Made by a program: the position numbers and the translations under genes | Shown: positions 34,874-43,747 of the stretch, in pieces | Numbering within the stretch: position 1 is the first letter of the stretch | Layout of the letters: each line of letters begins with the position of its first letter | NCBI RefSeq assembly: GCF_021495345.1 | Contig: NZ_CP099397.1 | Coordinates: forward strand, 1,364,001-1,428,000 | DNA: 64,000 nucleotides | Origin: Pseudomonas hydrolytica | Lineage (GTDB): Bacteria > Pseudomonadota > Gammaproteobacteria > Pseudomonadales > Pseudomonadaceae | Reading direction: 5' to 3' | The notes under the pieces: model-generated | What the model was told of the DNA's origin: nothing | Seen by the model: the letters and a program-made list of their open reading frames with translations, nothing else | The model's database searches: none

Positions 34874-35521
34874 CGTGATTGCTCCTTTGGTTTAGAAGAG
34901 TTGCGCTGCCCATTGTTTTGTTGTATGGGCGGCTCTTTCTTTTTGTGTCGGCGGTAACTTATAGCATGCAGCCAATATTGGCGATAGTTGCAGTCTATTC
35001 GTTGCGCATTCGGTCATGGCGGTGTCGCATTGCCTGTTGATGAATGTCGCAAATCTGTAGTTCTGCGCTTGCGTTTCGTTCCGTCGACGTTGTCGCGGTT
35101 CTGAGTTGCCTGGTACCGCTGTTATTGATCGACTGCGCGGCGTGCCGGGCATTGCGGAATGTTTAGCAAAAGTCGTGCTCAAAATCCACGTTAAGCGCTA
35201 AAACCTTGATTTGTTGAGGTGGACGATTCGGGCTGGGCCTGCCAGATGGGGGGCTTCGGCCACGTGGCGCCGCTGATCGGCGGATGGCGCTGCCGCTCAT
35301 TGCCAGTATGTCTTTCGATACCGTCGGCGGTAACGTTTGATCCTGGCCATTACGGGAGGAAACAAAATGGTGCACGCCTGCGGTGCCGCTCGGGCGGGGT
35401 TGCCTTCCGTTGGTGCGTGGCGCGGGATGAATTGTCGTTTGGGGGCGCGTATGCTGCGCGCCCTCGGCCGCGCCTTACCGGCGCTACGCTTGGTTGACTG
35501 GATTGAAGCGAGGAGAACCTT
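34874..35521. other. 648-bp oprD/HIT intergenic region
   Basis: This is a long divergent regulatory region, more AT-rich than its surroundings near 34900-35200. It contains the oprD leader, in which the minus-strand mRNA has an ACAACAAAACAA stretch about 40 nt before the start codon, a possible Hfq/Crc contact. A 12-bp exact direct repeat (GTCGGCGGTAAC) lies at 34947-34958 and 35323-35334. A short open frame with a strong ribosome binding site starts at 35367. No other gene is supported. Confidence 0.5.
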
Positions 35522-35564
35522 ATGTTCGCCCTGGATTCGCGTTTGCAGCAGGACTGCCTGCTGA
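35367..35564 (+). CDS. Possible small upstream ORF overlapping the HIT gene
   Basis: A 65-codon frame with an ATG preceded at good spacing by GGGAGGA. It ends inside the next gene, overlapping it by 43 bp in another frame. The product (MVHACGAARAGLPSVGAW...) is basic and Cys-containing, with no family I recognise. It could be a regulatory leader ORF coupled to the HIT gene or a chance open frame; the latter is common in GC-rich DNA. Confidence 0.25.
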   Translation: MVHACGAARAGLPSVGAWRGMNCRLGARMLRALGRALPALRLVDWIEARRTLCSPWIRVCSRTAC

Positions 35565-35953
35565 TCGGGGATTTCCCCCTGTGTCGTTTGCTGTTGATGA
35601 ACGACGCCAACTACCCCTGGTTCATCCTGGTGCCACGGCGCGATGAGGTCAGCGAGCTGTTCCAGCTCGACGCCGCTGATCAGCGTCAGCTCTGGCAGGA
35701 AACCACCTTGTTGGCCGAAACCCGCAAGGACACCTTTGCCGCCGACAAGATGAACGTGGCGACGCTGGGCAATGTGGTCAGCCAACTGCACATGCACGTG
35801 ATCGTGCGGCGGCGCGGCGATGCTGCATGGCCTGCGCCGGTATGGGGGCGCAATCCGCCGCGACCCTATGAAGAGGAGCAGGTACGCCAGCTCGTCAGCA
35901 AGCTGCGTCTGGTGTTGACCGAGAATTTCGAGTTTTCGGGAGAGGTGGCATGA
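35522..35953 (+). CDS. HIT family protein
   Basis: A 143-residue HIT-domain nucleotide-binding protein. The motif [13 protein letters not shown] carries the histidine pair of the active site (the canonical HxHxHxx third His is replaced by Val-Arg). Upstream blocks [17 protein letters not shown] and [14 protein letters not shown] match the bacterial HIT subgroup found beside slyX. GAGGAGAA lies before the ATG. It overlaps slyX by 4 bp. Confidence 0.92.
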   Translation: MFALDSRLQQDCLLIGDFPLCRLLLMNDANYPWFILVPRRDEVSELFQLDAADQRQLWQETTLLAETRKDTFAADKMNVATLGNVVSQLHMHVIVRRRGDAAWPAPVWGRNPPRPYEEEQVRQLVSKLRLVLTENFEFSGEVA

Positions 35954-36156
35954 GTCTCGAGGCGCGGGTCATGGAGCTGGAAAGTCGTCTGGCCTTTCAG
36001 GACGACACCATCCAGGCGTTGAGCGATGAGCTGGTCGAACAGCACAAGCGTATCGAGCGTTTGCAACTGCAGTTGTCTGCGTTGGCGCGGCGTCAGGAGG
36101 AATTGCAGGGGCAGGTGGGCATCGTCGAAGACGAAGCGCCGCCTCCGCATTACTGA
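35950..36156 (+). CDS. slyX: SlyX protein
   Basis: A 68-residue coiled-coil protein of the SlyX family: [50 protein letters not shown], with the acidic/proline tail EDEAPPPHY typical of the family. The biochemical role is unknown. The ATG overlaps the HIT stop by 4 bp (ATGA), so translation is coupled. A terminator follows at once. Confidence 0.95.
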   Translation: MSLEARVMELESRLAFQDDTIQALSDELVEQHKRIERLQLQLSALARRQEELQGQVGIVEDEAPPPHY

Positions 36157-36160
36157 ATTG

Positions 36161-36190
36161 AAAAAGCCCGGTTTCCCGGGCTTTTCTTTG
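36161..36190. terminator. Bidirectional terminator between slyX and the cold-shock gene
   Basis: The stem AAAAAGCCCGG / CCGGGCTTTTC with a TTTC loop starts 4 bp after the slyX stop. U-tracts are present in both orientations, so it can serve slyX (plus) and the convergent cold-shock gene (minus). Confidence 0.9.
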
Positions 36191-36198
36191 TGCGCGAT

Positions 36199-36816
36199 TC
36201 AGCGTCGCGAAGGTGCTGCGGCAATCACGTCTTCCGCCTGCAGACCCTTGTCGCGCTGCATGACCGAGAACTCCACGCGCTGGCCTTCTATCAGCACCCG
36301 GTGGCCTTCGCCGCGAATGGCACGGAAATGCACGAAGATATCCTCCCCCGAGTCGCGAGAAATGAAACCGAAACCCTTGGAGGTGTTGAACCACTTGACC
36401 GTGCCGGTCTCACGCGACTCCTGGGAGCTGGTGACGCTCGATTGCTCGGTGCTGCGCTGGGCGCTTTGTGGCAGGGACGGGCGTACCTGGGCTGCCAGTT
36501 GCAGCAGAACGGCGGCGCTGGTGATCAGCAGGGTAAGCCAGACAGCCGGTTGGTCGCCGATGCTCGGCAGTGGAGCCAGCAGTACCAGGCTCTGCACGAC
36601 GGCAGCCAGGACCAGCAGAGCGGAGGCCAGGCCCTGCAGCTGTTGGCGCAGGCCGCCGAAGTATGAGGGTTGTTGCGTGGCGATCAGCAGGTTGAGCAGG
36701 CCGATTAGGGCCAGATAGATGGCATCCGGAGTGGTCAGGAACGAGGCAGAAAAAACGGGTACGGCAGACAGCAGCAGGGCGGCGAACCCTGTCACGAGAT
36801 GGGCAATCTTCAACAT
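36199..36816 (-). CDS. Membrane-anchored cold-shock domain protein
   Basis: A 205-residue protein with four hydrophobic segments in the first 110 residues ([66 protein letters not shown]) and a Ser/Gln-rich linker. It ends with a cold-shock domain from about 135: [30 protein letters not shown], holding the RNP1 (KGFGFI) and RNP2 (DIFVHF) nucleic-acid motifs. The RNA-binding domain should face the cytosol. The start is either ATG at 36816 (used) or GTG at 36831. A probable cold-shock gene occupies this place near dps in P. aeruginosa. Confidence 0.88.
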   Translation of the reverse strand: MLKIAHLVTGFAALLLSAVPVFSASFLTTPDAIYLALIGLLNLLIATQQPSYFGGLRQQLQGLASALLVLAAVVQSLVLLAPLPSIGDQPAVWLTLLITSAAVLLQLAAQVRPSLPQSAQRSTEQSSVTSSQESRETGTVKWFNTSKGFGFISRDSGEDIFVHFRAIRGEGHRVLIEGQRVEFSVMQRDKGLQAEDVIAAAPSRR

Positions 36817-36988
36817 CTTCGATGAACTCACTGATTGAATGATGACTCAAGGTGTTGCGGAGGGAGCACGCTCTGCGGGTGGCGAGTTGGATGGCCAGGG
36901 CGCGCACCGGTGGATCAGGGTGCAGGCGCCGCAAGACGTTAACGCGGCGCGCCGACCTATTTAACAGCAAAGGCGGGGGCTACTCAAA

Positions 36989-38056
36989 TCAAGCGCTTAG
37001 CACGGTTTTGCTGGTAATCGGGTGAACCTGGTTGCGGCCACTGCGCTTGGCCTGATAGAGCGCGTCGTCGGCGCGGGTCAGCAGTGTTTCCAGGCTGTCG
37101 TCCGCCTCGGCCAGGGCGCAGCCGAAGGAGGCGGTAATGCTGTCCAGCACCTGATCGGTACGGCGTACCTTGACCCGCAGCGCCTGGATCTTGTTGCGTA
37201 GTTTTTCGGCAAATTCGAGAACCGCTCCCAGGTCGACGCAGTCGCGCAGTACCACGCAAAATTCCTCGCCACCATAACGGGCGGCAAAGGCGCCTGACGG
37301 CAGAAGGTCGCGCAACAGTTGGCCAACGTGCTGCAACACCCGATCACCCAGCGGGTGGCCGTACTGGTCGTTGAACTGTTTGAAATGGTCGATATCGAGA
37401 ATGACCAACGCCAGGCCCTTGTGGGTTTCGCTCAGGGCGCGTTCCAGCAGGCGGGTGAAGGCATGTCGGTTGAACACCCGGGTCAGGCTATCGAGCGTTG
37501 CAGCCAGGTGCGCCCGCTCGAGCTGACTGCGCAGGTGGGTGATTTCCTCCTGGGCGGCGCGCAGGCGGTAGAGAAACTTCTCCTGCTGGTCCTGCATCAG
37601 CTGGGTGCTTTCCTGCAAACCGCTGAGCACGCTGGGCAGGTCGTCGATGATCGGTTCCTGCAGGGCGCTGAGCCCATGGCTGAGGCTCTGCTGATAGTTC
37701 TCGCTGCCGATCACGCTGCGGGAAACGTCACCCTCGATGTCATCGACCAGTTCGATCACCTGCTGCTGGCCGGCACGGGCCTCCTCCAGCTCGCCGCGAA
37801 TGATGTAGTCGCGAAAGAGTTTGCTGGCGGTATCCGGCGGGAACACGTCGAAATCCTCGACGACCTTGTCCAGGCGACGGTTGAGCTCCGGCTCGCTACC
37901 TCTGCTGTAGGTGTACCAGAGTGCATAGTGCACCGGATTGGGCGGGATGTCGTAACGCATCATCAATGGCACGGCCTGCTTGAGCAGCGCCGCTGCCTCG
38001 CGGGTCTCCTCGGGATACAGGTCGATGATGCTGGGCGGTTTGGGCGGCTGACTCAT
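36989..38056 (-). CDS. GGDEF diguanylate cyclase, soluble
   Basis: A 355-residue protein without membrane segments. The N-terminal helical region (1 to about 180) contains a YDIPPNPVHYALWYTYSRGSEPELNRRLD block, a coiled coil near 150-185, then the GGDEF domain from DSLTRVFNRHAF. The active-site motif is intact (RYGGEEF, near 260) and DIDHFKQFNDQYGH supplies the metal and GTP ligands, so c-di-GMP synthesis is expected. No RxxD inhibitory site is seen five residues before the motif (LLPSGAFAA). The N-terminal signal is unknown. It lies between the cold-shock gene and dps. Confidence 0.93.
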   Translation of the reverse strand: MSQPPKPPSIIDLYPEETREAAALLKQAVPLMMRYDIPPNPVHYALWYTYSRGSEPELNRRLDKVVEDFDVFPPDTASKLFRDYIIRGELEEARAGQQQVIELVDDIEGDVSRSVIGSENYQQSLSHGLSALQEPIIDDLPSVLSGLQESTQLMQDQQEKFLYRLRAAQEEITHLRSQLERAHLAATLDSLTRVFNRHAFTRLLERALSETHKGLALVILDIDHFKQFNDQYGHPLGDRVLQHVGQLLRDLLPSGAFAARYGGEEFCVVLRDCVDLGAVLEFAEKLRNKIQALRVKVRRTDQVLDSITASFGCALAEADDSLETLLTRADDALYQAKRSGRNQVHPITSKTVLSA

Positions 38057-38120
38057 ATGTCTCGAACAAGTCTATGGCGAATGGCCAGAGCATAGAACAG
38101 CCCGTGCCTCTCTGCCTAAT

Positions 38121-38148
38121 GAAAAGGCCCGGAAAACCGGGCCTTTGG
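38121..38148. terminator. Terminator of dps (possibly bidirectional)
   Basis: The stem AAAGGCCCGG / CCGGGCCTTT with an AAAA loop lies just downstream of the dps stop on the minus strand. Confidence 0.88.
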
Positions 38149-38153
38149 GCGTG

Positions 38154-38624
38154 TCACGCGGCGAGCAGGCTGCGCAGCATCCAGGCGGTCTTTTCATGCA
38201 CCTGCATGCGTTGGGTCAGCAGGTCGGCAGTGGGTTCGTCACTGACCTTGTCCAGCAGCGGGAAAATGCCGCGGGCGGTGCGTACGACGGCTTCCTGGCC
38301 CTGCACCAGTTGCTTGATCATTTCGTCTGCGCTGGGCACGCCTTCCTCTTCCTTGATCGAGGACAGGCGGGCGTAGGCGGCATAGGTGCCCGGGGCCGGG
38401 AAGCCCAGCGCGCGGATGCGTTCGGCGATGGCGTCCACGGCGAGGGCCAGTTCGGTGTACTGCCCTTCGAACATCAGGTGCAGGGTGTTGAACATCGGGC
38501 CGGTGACGTTCCAGTGGAAGTTGTGGGTCTTCAGGTACAGGGTGTAGGTGTCGGCCAGCAGGCGCGAAAGGCCTTCGGCGATGGCGGCGCGATCCTGTTC
38601 GGCGATTCCTATATTGATTTCCAT
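38154..38624 (-). CDS. dps: Dps family ferritin-like DNA-protection protein
   Basis: A 156-residue four-helix-bundle protein forming 12-mers that oxidise and store iron and protect DNA in starvation and oxidative stress. The inter-subunit ferroxidase residues are in [39 protein letters not shown], and [10 protein letters not shown] is the usual turn. AAAGGAGAAAG precedes the ATG. The place, upstream of aspS and downstream of the oprD locus, matches P. aeruginosa dps. Confidence 0.95.
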   Translation of the reverse strand: MEINIGIAEQDRAAIAEGLSRLLADTYTLYLKTHNFHWNVTGPMFNTLHLMFEGQYTELALAVDAIAERIRALGFPAPGTYAAYARLSSIKEEEGVPSADEMIKQLVQGQEAVVRTARGIFPLLDKVSDEPTADLLTQRMQVHEKTAWMLRSLLAA

Positions 38625-38738
38625 GGTCTTTCTCCTTTCAGGTGAGCCCGGGATGCTTATCCGGCAATGTGGGCAGAGCCTAACATGGCGAGATGCGGGG
38701 CGATTCTGGCTTGGATCAATGAAAGCGATGGTTAGAAG

Positions 38739-39575
38739 CTATTGATGGCTTGCGGTTCCCTTTCTGCCCAGTAGTCTGGCCAGCAGCCCGGGATAGGACG
38801 CCGGCAGCAGTCGCTGAATCTGGTCGAGCAGGCGCGCATCGCTGCCCACCAGGATGCGCGGTTTGCCGCTCTTGATGCCATTGACGATGACGTCGGCCGC
38901 CCGGGCCGCGGTGGTTCGCGCCAGCTTGTCGAAATTCTGGCAGGCGCGCTCGGCGTCCTGAGAGCCATCTATGCCGCGATAGAAGCGTGCGGAGCGGGCG
39001 ATATTGGTCTTGATTCCGCCGGGATGGACGCAACTGACCGCCACGCCGCGGCAGGCGACCTCCTGGCGCAGGGCTTCGGTGAAGCCGCGCACGGCGAACT
39101 TGCTGGCGTTATAGGCGCCCTGGCTCGGCAGGCTGACGATGCCGAAGATGCTCGACAGGTTGACGATATGCCCGCTGCCCTGGCGCAGCAGGTGCGGCAG
39201 AAAGGCCTTGCTGCCATGCACCACGCCCCAGAAGTTGATGTTCATCAGCCATTCGAAATCCTCGTAGCTGAGCTGATCGATGGTCTGCGATACGGCCACG
39301 CCGGCGTTGTTGATGATCAGATCGGCGCCGCCGTGTTCGCTTATCACCTGCTCAGCGAAGGCATGCACCGCGTCGCGCTGGGCCACGTCCAGGGCATGGC
39401 AGGTGACGCGCGGGCTCTGGTGGCGCAGCGCTTCGGCATTGCGTTCCAGCTGTGGCAGATCGATGTCGGCCAGGGCCAGTTGGCAGCCTTCGGCCGCCAG
39501 GCGAACGGCAAGTGCCTGGCCGATACCCGAGGCTGCGCCGGTGATCACGGCGGTTTTTCCGCTTAGAGAGGGCAT
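38739..39575 (-). CDS. SDR family oxidoreductase
   Basis: A 278-residue short-chain dehydrogenase: TGAASGIGQALA near residue 10, Asp in LALADIDLPQ (NAD preference), INNAGVAVSQ, catalytic Ser in VNLSSIFG and YNASK for Tyr and Lys. AAGGAG lies upstream of the ATG at 39575, which decides the start over the ATG at 39602. The substrate is unknown. It lies between dps and the HPt-HD-GYP gene, a place not obviously part of the conserved block. Confidence 0.93.
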   Translation of the reverse strand: MPSLSGKTAVITGAASGIGQALAVRLAAEGCQLALADIDLPQLERNAEALRHQSPRVTCHALDVAQRDAVHAFAEQVISEHGGADLIINNAGVAVSQTIDQLSYEDFEWLMNINFWGVVHGSKAFLPHLLRQGSGHIVNLSSIFGIVSLPSQGAYNASKFAVRGFTEALRQEVACRGVAVSCVHPGGIKTNIARSARFYRGIDGSQDAERACQNFDKLARTTAARAADVIVNGIKSGKPRILVGSDARLLDQIQRLLPASYPGLLARLLGRKGTASHQ

Positions 39576-39646
39576 GCGAACTCCTTGCACTGGGCTATCC
39601 ATGAAGCGCGGAGCTTAGCCACTGCAGTCGATCCGGTACAGCCGTT

Positions 39647-40765
39647 TCAGCCGTGCGCCAGGTTGGGCCGTTGCTGCAGGGTGCGGTTGAAGACGTCGAC
39701 CCAATGGGCGCTGAACTGCTGTCCGGCGAGATTGTTGATCTCGAGTATCGCCCGCAGAAGCGGGCGCTTGCTCAGCGTCTGGTGCGCGCGCTCGTGGGTG
39801 CGTGCATCGAAGGTGTCGACGATATTGAGGATCAGCGCCCCGGGTGCGATCTCGGTTTCGCGCAGGCCCTTGGGATAGCCGCTGCCGTCGGCGTGTTCCT
39901 GATGTTGCAGAATGATCTCCATGGCCGGCGCCCAGTCAGGCATGCGCTTTAGCAGCTCGCTGGCCAGACGTGGGTGACCATGGACCAGGCGCCGTTCGTC
40001 GCGGCTGAGATCGGCCTGCTTGTGCAGCAGTTCCAGCGGCAGAAACGCCATGCCCAGATCGTGCAGGCATACCGCCGCTGCCAGTTGCTCGGGGCGCTCG
40101 ACCTGACCGCCCTGGGCATTGATGCTCAGGGCCAGATCCAGCAGGCGCAGGTTGCGTCCTCGCCAGTAGTGCGAGCGTTGTTCGGCGGCCTGGGTGAGCG
40201 CAGCGAAGAACTGCAGATCCGGGTCGGCGGCGATGCCGTGGCGAGCCAGCAGCGCCTCGGTAGGGCTCTCGGCGAGAGCTGGCGGGGCTTGCAGACGGGT
40301 GCTGGGGTCGATCTGCTGCAGCAATGTGCGGCGAGCCTCCGTCTGTCGTTCGGCTGGCGTCACGGCCAGGGCCTGCAGCGCCTGGCAGAGGTGCTCGAAC
40401 TGCATCTGGCTCAGGCGTGCGTCCGGGCCGCCCAGTGCCTGACCAATCAGGGCCTGCAGATGGTCCAGCGTCAGCAGCAGGATGTCGCCAAGCAGGCTGT
40501 CGAACGCCAGGCGCCCGCTGCGCAGGGCGTCCAGCACGTCCTCCATGGCCTGTGGCAAGGGCATCAGGGCATTGAGATCGATATAACCCAGGTTGCCCTT
40601 GAGCGTATGCACCAGGCGGAACAGTTCACGTAGCCGTTCGCCGTCTCTGGGCGCGTGCTCCAGTTCGATCAGCAGTTGCTCGCAACGCGGGAACTGGTCG
40701 GCGGCATCCAGGCGAAAGTCCTCCAGCAGGTCGCTGGACAGATCGGCTAGGCGGGGCAGGGGCAT
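39647..40765 (-). CDS. HPt and HD-GYP domain fusion protein
   Basis: A 372-residue protein. The N-terminus is a histidine phosphotransfer domain with phospho-acceptor His53 in VHTLKGNLGY. The C-terminal half is an HD-GYP domain with CLHDLGMAF (HD pair near 232) and ILQHQEHADGSGYPKGL (GYP near 295). HD-GYP proteins hydrolyse c-di-GMP, but the usual HDIGK Lys is replaced by Met and the first His of HHExxDGxGYP by Gln, so activity is uncertain. No kinase or response regulator is adjacent. It is divergent from aspS. Confidence 0.88.
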   Translation of the reverse strand: MPLPRLADLSSDLLEDFRLDAADQFPRCEQLLIELEHAPRDGERLRELFRLVHTLKGNLGYIDLNALMPLPQAMEDVLDALRSGRLAFDSLLGDILLLTLDHLQALIGQALGGPDARLSQMQFEHLCQALQALAVTPAERQTEARRTLLQQIDPSTRLQAPPALAESPTEALLARHGIAADPDLQFFAALTQAAEQRSHYWRGRNLRLLDLALSINAQGGQVERPEQLAAAVCLHDLGMAFLPLELLHKQADLSRDERRLVHGHPRLASELLKRMPDWAPAMEIILQHQEHADGSGYPKGLRETEIAPGALILNIVDTFDARTHERAHQTLSKRPLLRAILEINNLAGQQFSAHWVDVFNRTLQQRPNLAHG

Positions 40766-40843
40766 GGCATCTTCTCCATGATGGAGGCGCCCTTCATTAT
40801 AGAAGGCATCTGCCGGGCGGCTGCGCCGGGGCGATTTACCCTA

Positions 40844-40849
40844 TATAAT
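40844..40849 (+). promoter_or_regulatory. Perfect -10 box upstream of aspS
   Basis: TATAAT occurs in a locally AT-rich stretch 116 bp before the aspS start. No good -35 box is visible at 16-18 bp, so this is a candidate sigma-70 promoter only. Confidence 0.45.
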
Positions 40850-40964
40850 CCCGCTCTTTTCAACACGGGGCGCGCGGCTGGACGCTCGCCGCGGCGTTGC
40901 CTCCGCCCAGTGCGCAGGATACGCCTGACCCATCCAAGACCTTTTAGAGAAGCGAACCACGATC

Positions 40965-42740
40965 ATGATGCGCAGCCACTATTGCGGCCAACTGAACGAG
41001 AGCCTGGATGGCCAGGAAATCACCCTTTGCGGCTGGGTCCACCGTCGCCGTGACCATGGTGGGGTGATCTTCCTCGATATTCGTGATCGTGAAGGCCTGG
41101 CCCAGGTGGTGTTCGACCCGGATCGCGCGGAGACCTTCGCCAAGGCCGACCGCGTGCGCAGCGAATACGTGGTGAAGATCACCGGCAAGGTGCGTCTGCG
41201 TCCGGCCGGTGCGGTCAACCCGAACATGGCTTCCGGTGCCATCGAAGTGCTGGGCTACGAGCTGGACGTGCTCAACGAGGCGGAAACCCCGCCGTTCCCG
41301 CTCAACGAATACACGGACGTCGGCGAGGAAACCCGCCTGCGCTACCGTTTCATCGACCTGCGTCGCCCGGAGATGGCCGAGAAGCTCAAGCTGCGCTCGC
41401 GCATCACCTCGAGCATCCGCCGCTACCTGGACGACAACGGCTTCCTCGACGTCGAGACGCCGATCCTGACCCGCGCCACGCCTGAAGGCGCACGCGACTA
41501 TCTGGTGCCGAGCCGCACCCACGCCGGCAGCTTCTTCGCCCTGCCGCAGTCGCCGCAGCTGTTCAAGCAGCTACTGATGGTGGCCGGCTTCGACCGCTAC
41601 TACCAGATCGCCAAGTGCTTCCGCGACGAGGACCTGCGTGCCGACCGTCAGCCGGAATTCACCCAGATCGACATCGAGACCAGCTTCCTCGATGAAAAAG
41701 ACATCATGGACATCACCGAGACCATGGTGCGCAACCTGTTCAAGGAAGTGCTGGGTGTCGAGTTCGGCGAACTGCCGCACATGCCGCTGGCCGAAGCCAT
41801 GCGCCGTTTCGGTTCGGACAAGCCGGACCTGCGCATCCCGCTGGAGCTGGTGGACGTCGAGGACCAGCTCAAGGACGTTGAATTCAAGGTCTTCGCAGGT
41901 CCTGCCAACGACCCGAAATGCCGTGTTACCGCGCTGCGCGTACCGGGCGGGGCGAGCATGCCGCGCAAGCAGATCGACGACTACACCAAGTTCGTCGGCA
42001 TCTACGGCGCCAAGGGCCTGGCCTACATCAAGGTCAACGAGCGCGCTGCCGGCGTTGACGGTCTGCAGTCGCCGATCGTCAAGAACATCCCGCTGGACAA
42101 CATCAATGTCATCCTCGACCGCGTTGGCGCCGTCGATGGCGATATCGTGTTCTTCGGCGCGGACAAGGCCAAGATCGTCAGCGAAGCCCTGGGTGCGCTG
42201 CGCATCAAGCTGGGTCATGACCTGAACCTGCTGACCTGCGAGTGGGCGCCGCTGTGGGTCGTCGACTTCCCGATGTTCGAGGAGAACGACGATGGCAGCC
42301 TGACCGCCATGCACCACCCCTTCACTTCGCCCAAGTGCACCCCCGAGGAGCTGGAGGCCAACCCGGCTGCCGCACTGTCGCGCGCCTACGACATGGTGCT
42401 CAACGGCACCGAACTGGGTGGCGGTTCGATCCGTATCCACGACAAGGCCATGCAGCAGACCGTGTTCCGCGTGCTCGGCATCAGCGAAGACGAGCAGCAG
42501 GAGAAGTTCGGCTTCCTGCTGGATGCGCTCAAGTACGGTGCGCCGCCCCACGGTGGTCTGGCTTTCGGCCTGGATCGCCTGGTAATGCTGATGACCGGCG
42601 CCAGCTCGATCCGCGAAGTGATCGCCTTCCCGAAAACCCAGAGCGCGGCCTGCGTCATGACCCAGGCGCCGGGTGTGGTGGATGCCAAGTCGCTGCGCGA
42701 GCTGCATATCCGCCTGCGTGAGCAAGCCAAGGCCGAATAA
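40965..42740 (+). CDS. aspS: Aspartyl-tRNA synthetase
   Basis: A 591-residue bacterial-type class II synthetase. It has an OB-fold anticodon domain ([23 protein letters not shown]), class II motifs ([32 protein letters not shown] at the end) and the inserted GAD domain. In pseudomonads the enzyme is commonly non-discriminating and also charges tRNA-Asn. The start is ATG-ATG (40965 or 40968); [11 protein letters not shown] is the usual N-terminus. It is followed by a hairpin, a tRNA-like fragment and yebC. Confidence 0.98.
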   Translation: MMRSHYCGQLNESLDGQEITLCGWVHRRRDHGGVIFLDIRDREGLAQVVFDPDRAETFAKADRVRSEYVVKITGKVRLRPAGAVNPNMASGAIEVLGYELDVLNEAETPPFPLNEYTDVGEETRLRYRFIDLRRPEMAEKLKLRSRITSSIRRYLDDNGFLDVETPILTRATPEGARDYLVPSRTHAGSFFALPQSPQLFKQLLMVAGFDRYYQIAKCFRDEDLRADRQPEFTQIDIETSFLDEKDIMDITETMVRNLFKEVLGVEFGELPHMPLAEAMRRFGSDKPDLRIPLELVDVEDQLKDVEFKVFAGPANDPKCRVTALRVPGGASMPRKQIDDYTKFVGIYGAKGLAYIKVNERAAGVDGLQSPIVKNIPLDNINVILDRVGAVDGDIVFFGADKAKIVSEALGALRIKLGHDLNLLTCEWAPLWVVDFPMFEENDDGSLTAMHHPFTSPKCTPEELEANPAAALSRAYDMVLNGTELGGGSIRIHDKAMQQTVFRVLGISEDEQQEKFGFLLDALKYGAPPHGGLAFGLDRLVMLMTGASSIREVIAFPKTQSAACVMTQAPGVVDAKSLRELHIRLREQAKAE

Positions 42741-42750
42741 GCCTGCAAAA

Positions 42751-42777
42751 GAAGCCTGGAGATCCCAGGCTTCTTCG
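42751..42777 (+). terminator. Hairpin after aspS
   Basis: The 9-bp stem GAAGCCTGG / CCAGGCTTC with a 5-nt loop, followed by a short TTCG, lies 10 bp after the aspS stop. Confidence 0.6.
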
Positions 42778-42780
42778 TTA

Positions 42781-42815
42781 TGGGGTGGAGAGACTCGAAC
42801 CCTCACGCCTGGCAA
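42781..42815 (-). pseudogene. tRNA-Leu-like 3' fragment (T-arm and acceptor strand)
   Basis: Read on the minus strand, GAGGG TTCGAGT CTCTC (42804 down to 42788) is a complete T-stem and T-loop. It is followed by CACCCCA in the place of the acceptor 3' strand and discriminator, and preceded by GGCGT as in the variable-arm end of type II tRNAs. The block strongly resembles bacterial tRNA-Leu 3' ends (GGCGTGAGAGTTCGAGTCTCTCC). No D-arm, anticodon arm or 5' acceptor strand is visible upstream, and CCA is not encoded. It is probably a relic, perhaps from an integrated element. Confidence 0.6.
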
Positions 42816-42844
42816 TTGTGAAAACCTTATAGATGGAGTGAGTT

Positions 42845-43594
42845 ATGGCTGGTCATTCCAAATGGGCCAACATCAAGCACCGCAAGGGGCGTCAGGACGC
42901 CAAGCGCGGCAAGATCTTCACCAAGCTGATCCGTGAGCTGACGGTCGCGGCCAAGCATGGTGGCCCGGTTCCGGCGGACAACCCGCGTCTGCGCCTGGCC
43001 GTGGACAAAGCGCTGACCAACAACATGTCGCGCGAGGTGATCGACCGCGCCATCGCCCGCGGCGCCGGCAACAACGAAGCCGATAACGTCATCGAGTTCA
43101 GCTACGAAGGCTATGCGCCGAGCGGTGTGGCCATCATCGTCGAGGTGATGACCGACAACCGCAACCGCACCGCCGCAGAAGTGCGTCATGCCTTCACCAA
43201 GTGCGGCGGCAACCTCGGCACCGATGGTTCGGTTGCCTACATGTTCGAGCGCAAGGGGCAGATCAGCTTCGCACCGGGTGTCGATGAGGACGCCCTGATG
43301 GAAGCCGCGCTGGAGGCGGGTGCCGATGACGTGGAGATGGGCGAGGACGGTTCGGCCCTGGTGTCGACCAGCTTCACCGAGTTCCACGCCGTCAACGAAG
43401 CGCTGGGCGCTGCCGGCTTCAAGGCCGAGGAGGCGGAAATCGCCATGATTCCCTCGATCAGCGCGCCGATTGCTGATCTGGAAACCGCGCAGAAGGTCTT
43501 CAAGCTGATCGACATGCTCGAAGATCTGGATGACGTGCAGAACGTCTATCACAACGCCGAAGTCGCCGACGAGATCATGGAGCAGCTCGGCTGA
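42845..43594 (+). CDS. yebC: YebC/PmpR family regulator
   Basis: A 249-residue protein of the YebC family, opening with the signature [37 protein letters not shown]. aeruginosa PmpR (same position upstream of ruvC) is reported as a repressor of the quinolone-signal regulator; other YebC proteins help translation of proline-rich stretches. GGAG lies seven bases before the ATG. A terminator follows, separating it from ruvC. Confidence 0.96.
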   Translation: MAGHSKWANIKHRKGRQDAKRGKIFTKLIRELTVAAKHGGPVPADNPRLRLAVDKALTNNMSREVIDRAIARGAGNNEADNVIEFSYEGYAPSGVAIIVEVMTDNRNRTAAEVRHAFTKCGGNLGTDGSVAYMFERKGQISFAPGVDEDALMEAALEAGADDVEMGEDGSALVSTSFTEFHAVNEALGAAGFKAEEAEIAMIPSISAPIADLETAQKVFKLIDMLEDLDDVQNVYHNAEVADEIMEQLG

Positions 43595-43632
43595 GGCCAG
43601 CGTTTGACCCTGTGGCGTTCGCGATCTGATCA

Positions 43633-43668
43633 AGCCGGAAGCGCTGAACAGCGACTCCGGCTTTTTTC
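43633..43668 (+). terminator. Rho-independent terminator of yebC
   Basis: An imperfect stem (AGCCGGA...TCCGGCT with an inner GCGCTG/CAGCG part) is followed by TTTTTT, about 40 bp after the stop. Confidence 0.85.
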
Positions 43669-43747
43669 GTCGGGCCGAGCGGCGGCGGATGACGGCGCCG
43701 GGGGCGGCCCGTATACTCGCCAACTGGATAAATAGACAGTTGCTGAT

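Noticed and set aside
42571..42815. Minus-strand coding sequence starting MPGVRVRVSPPHNE
   Set aside because: The start of this frame is the translated tRNA-like fragment and the rest is antisense to aspS; it is a familiar tRNA-translation artefact.
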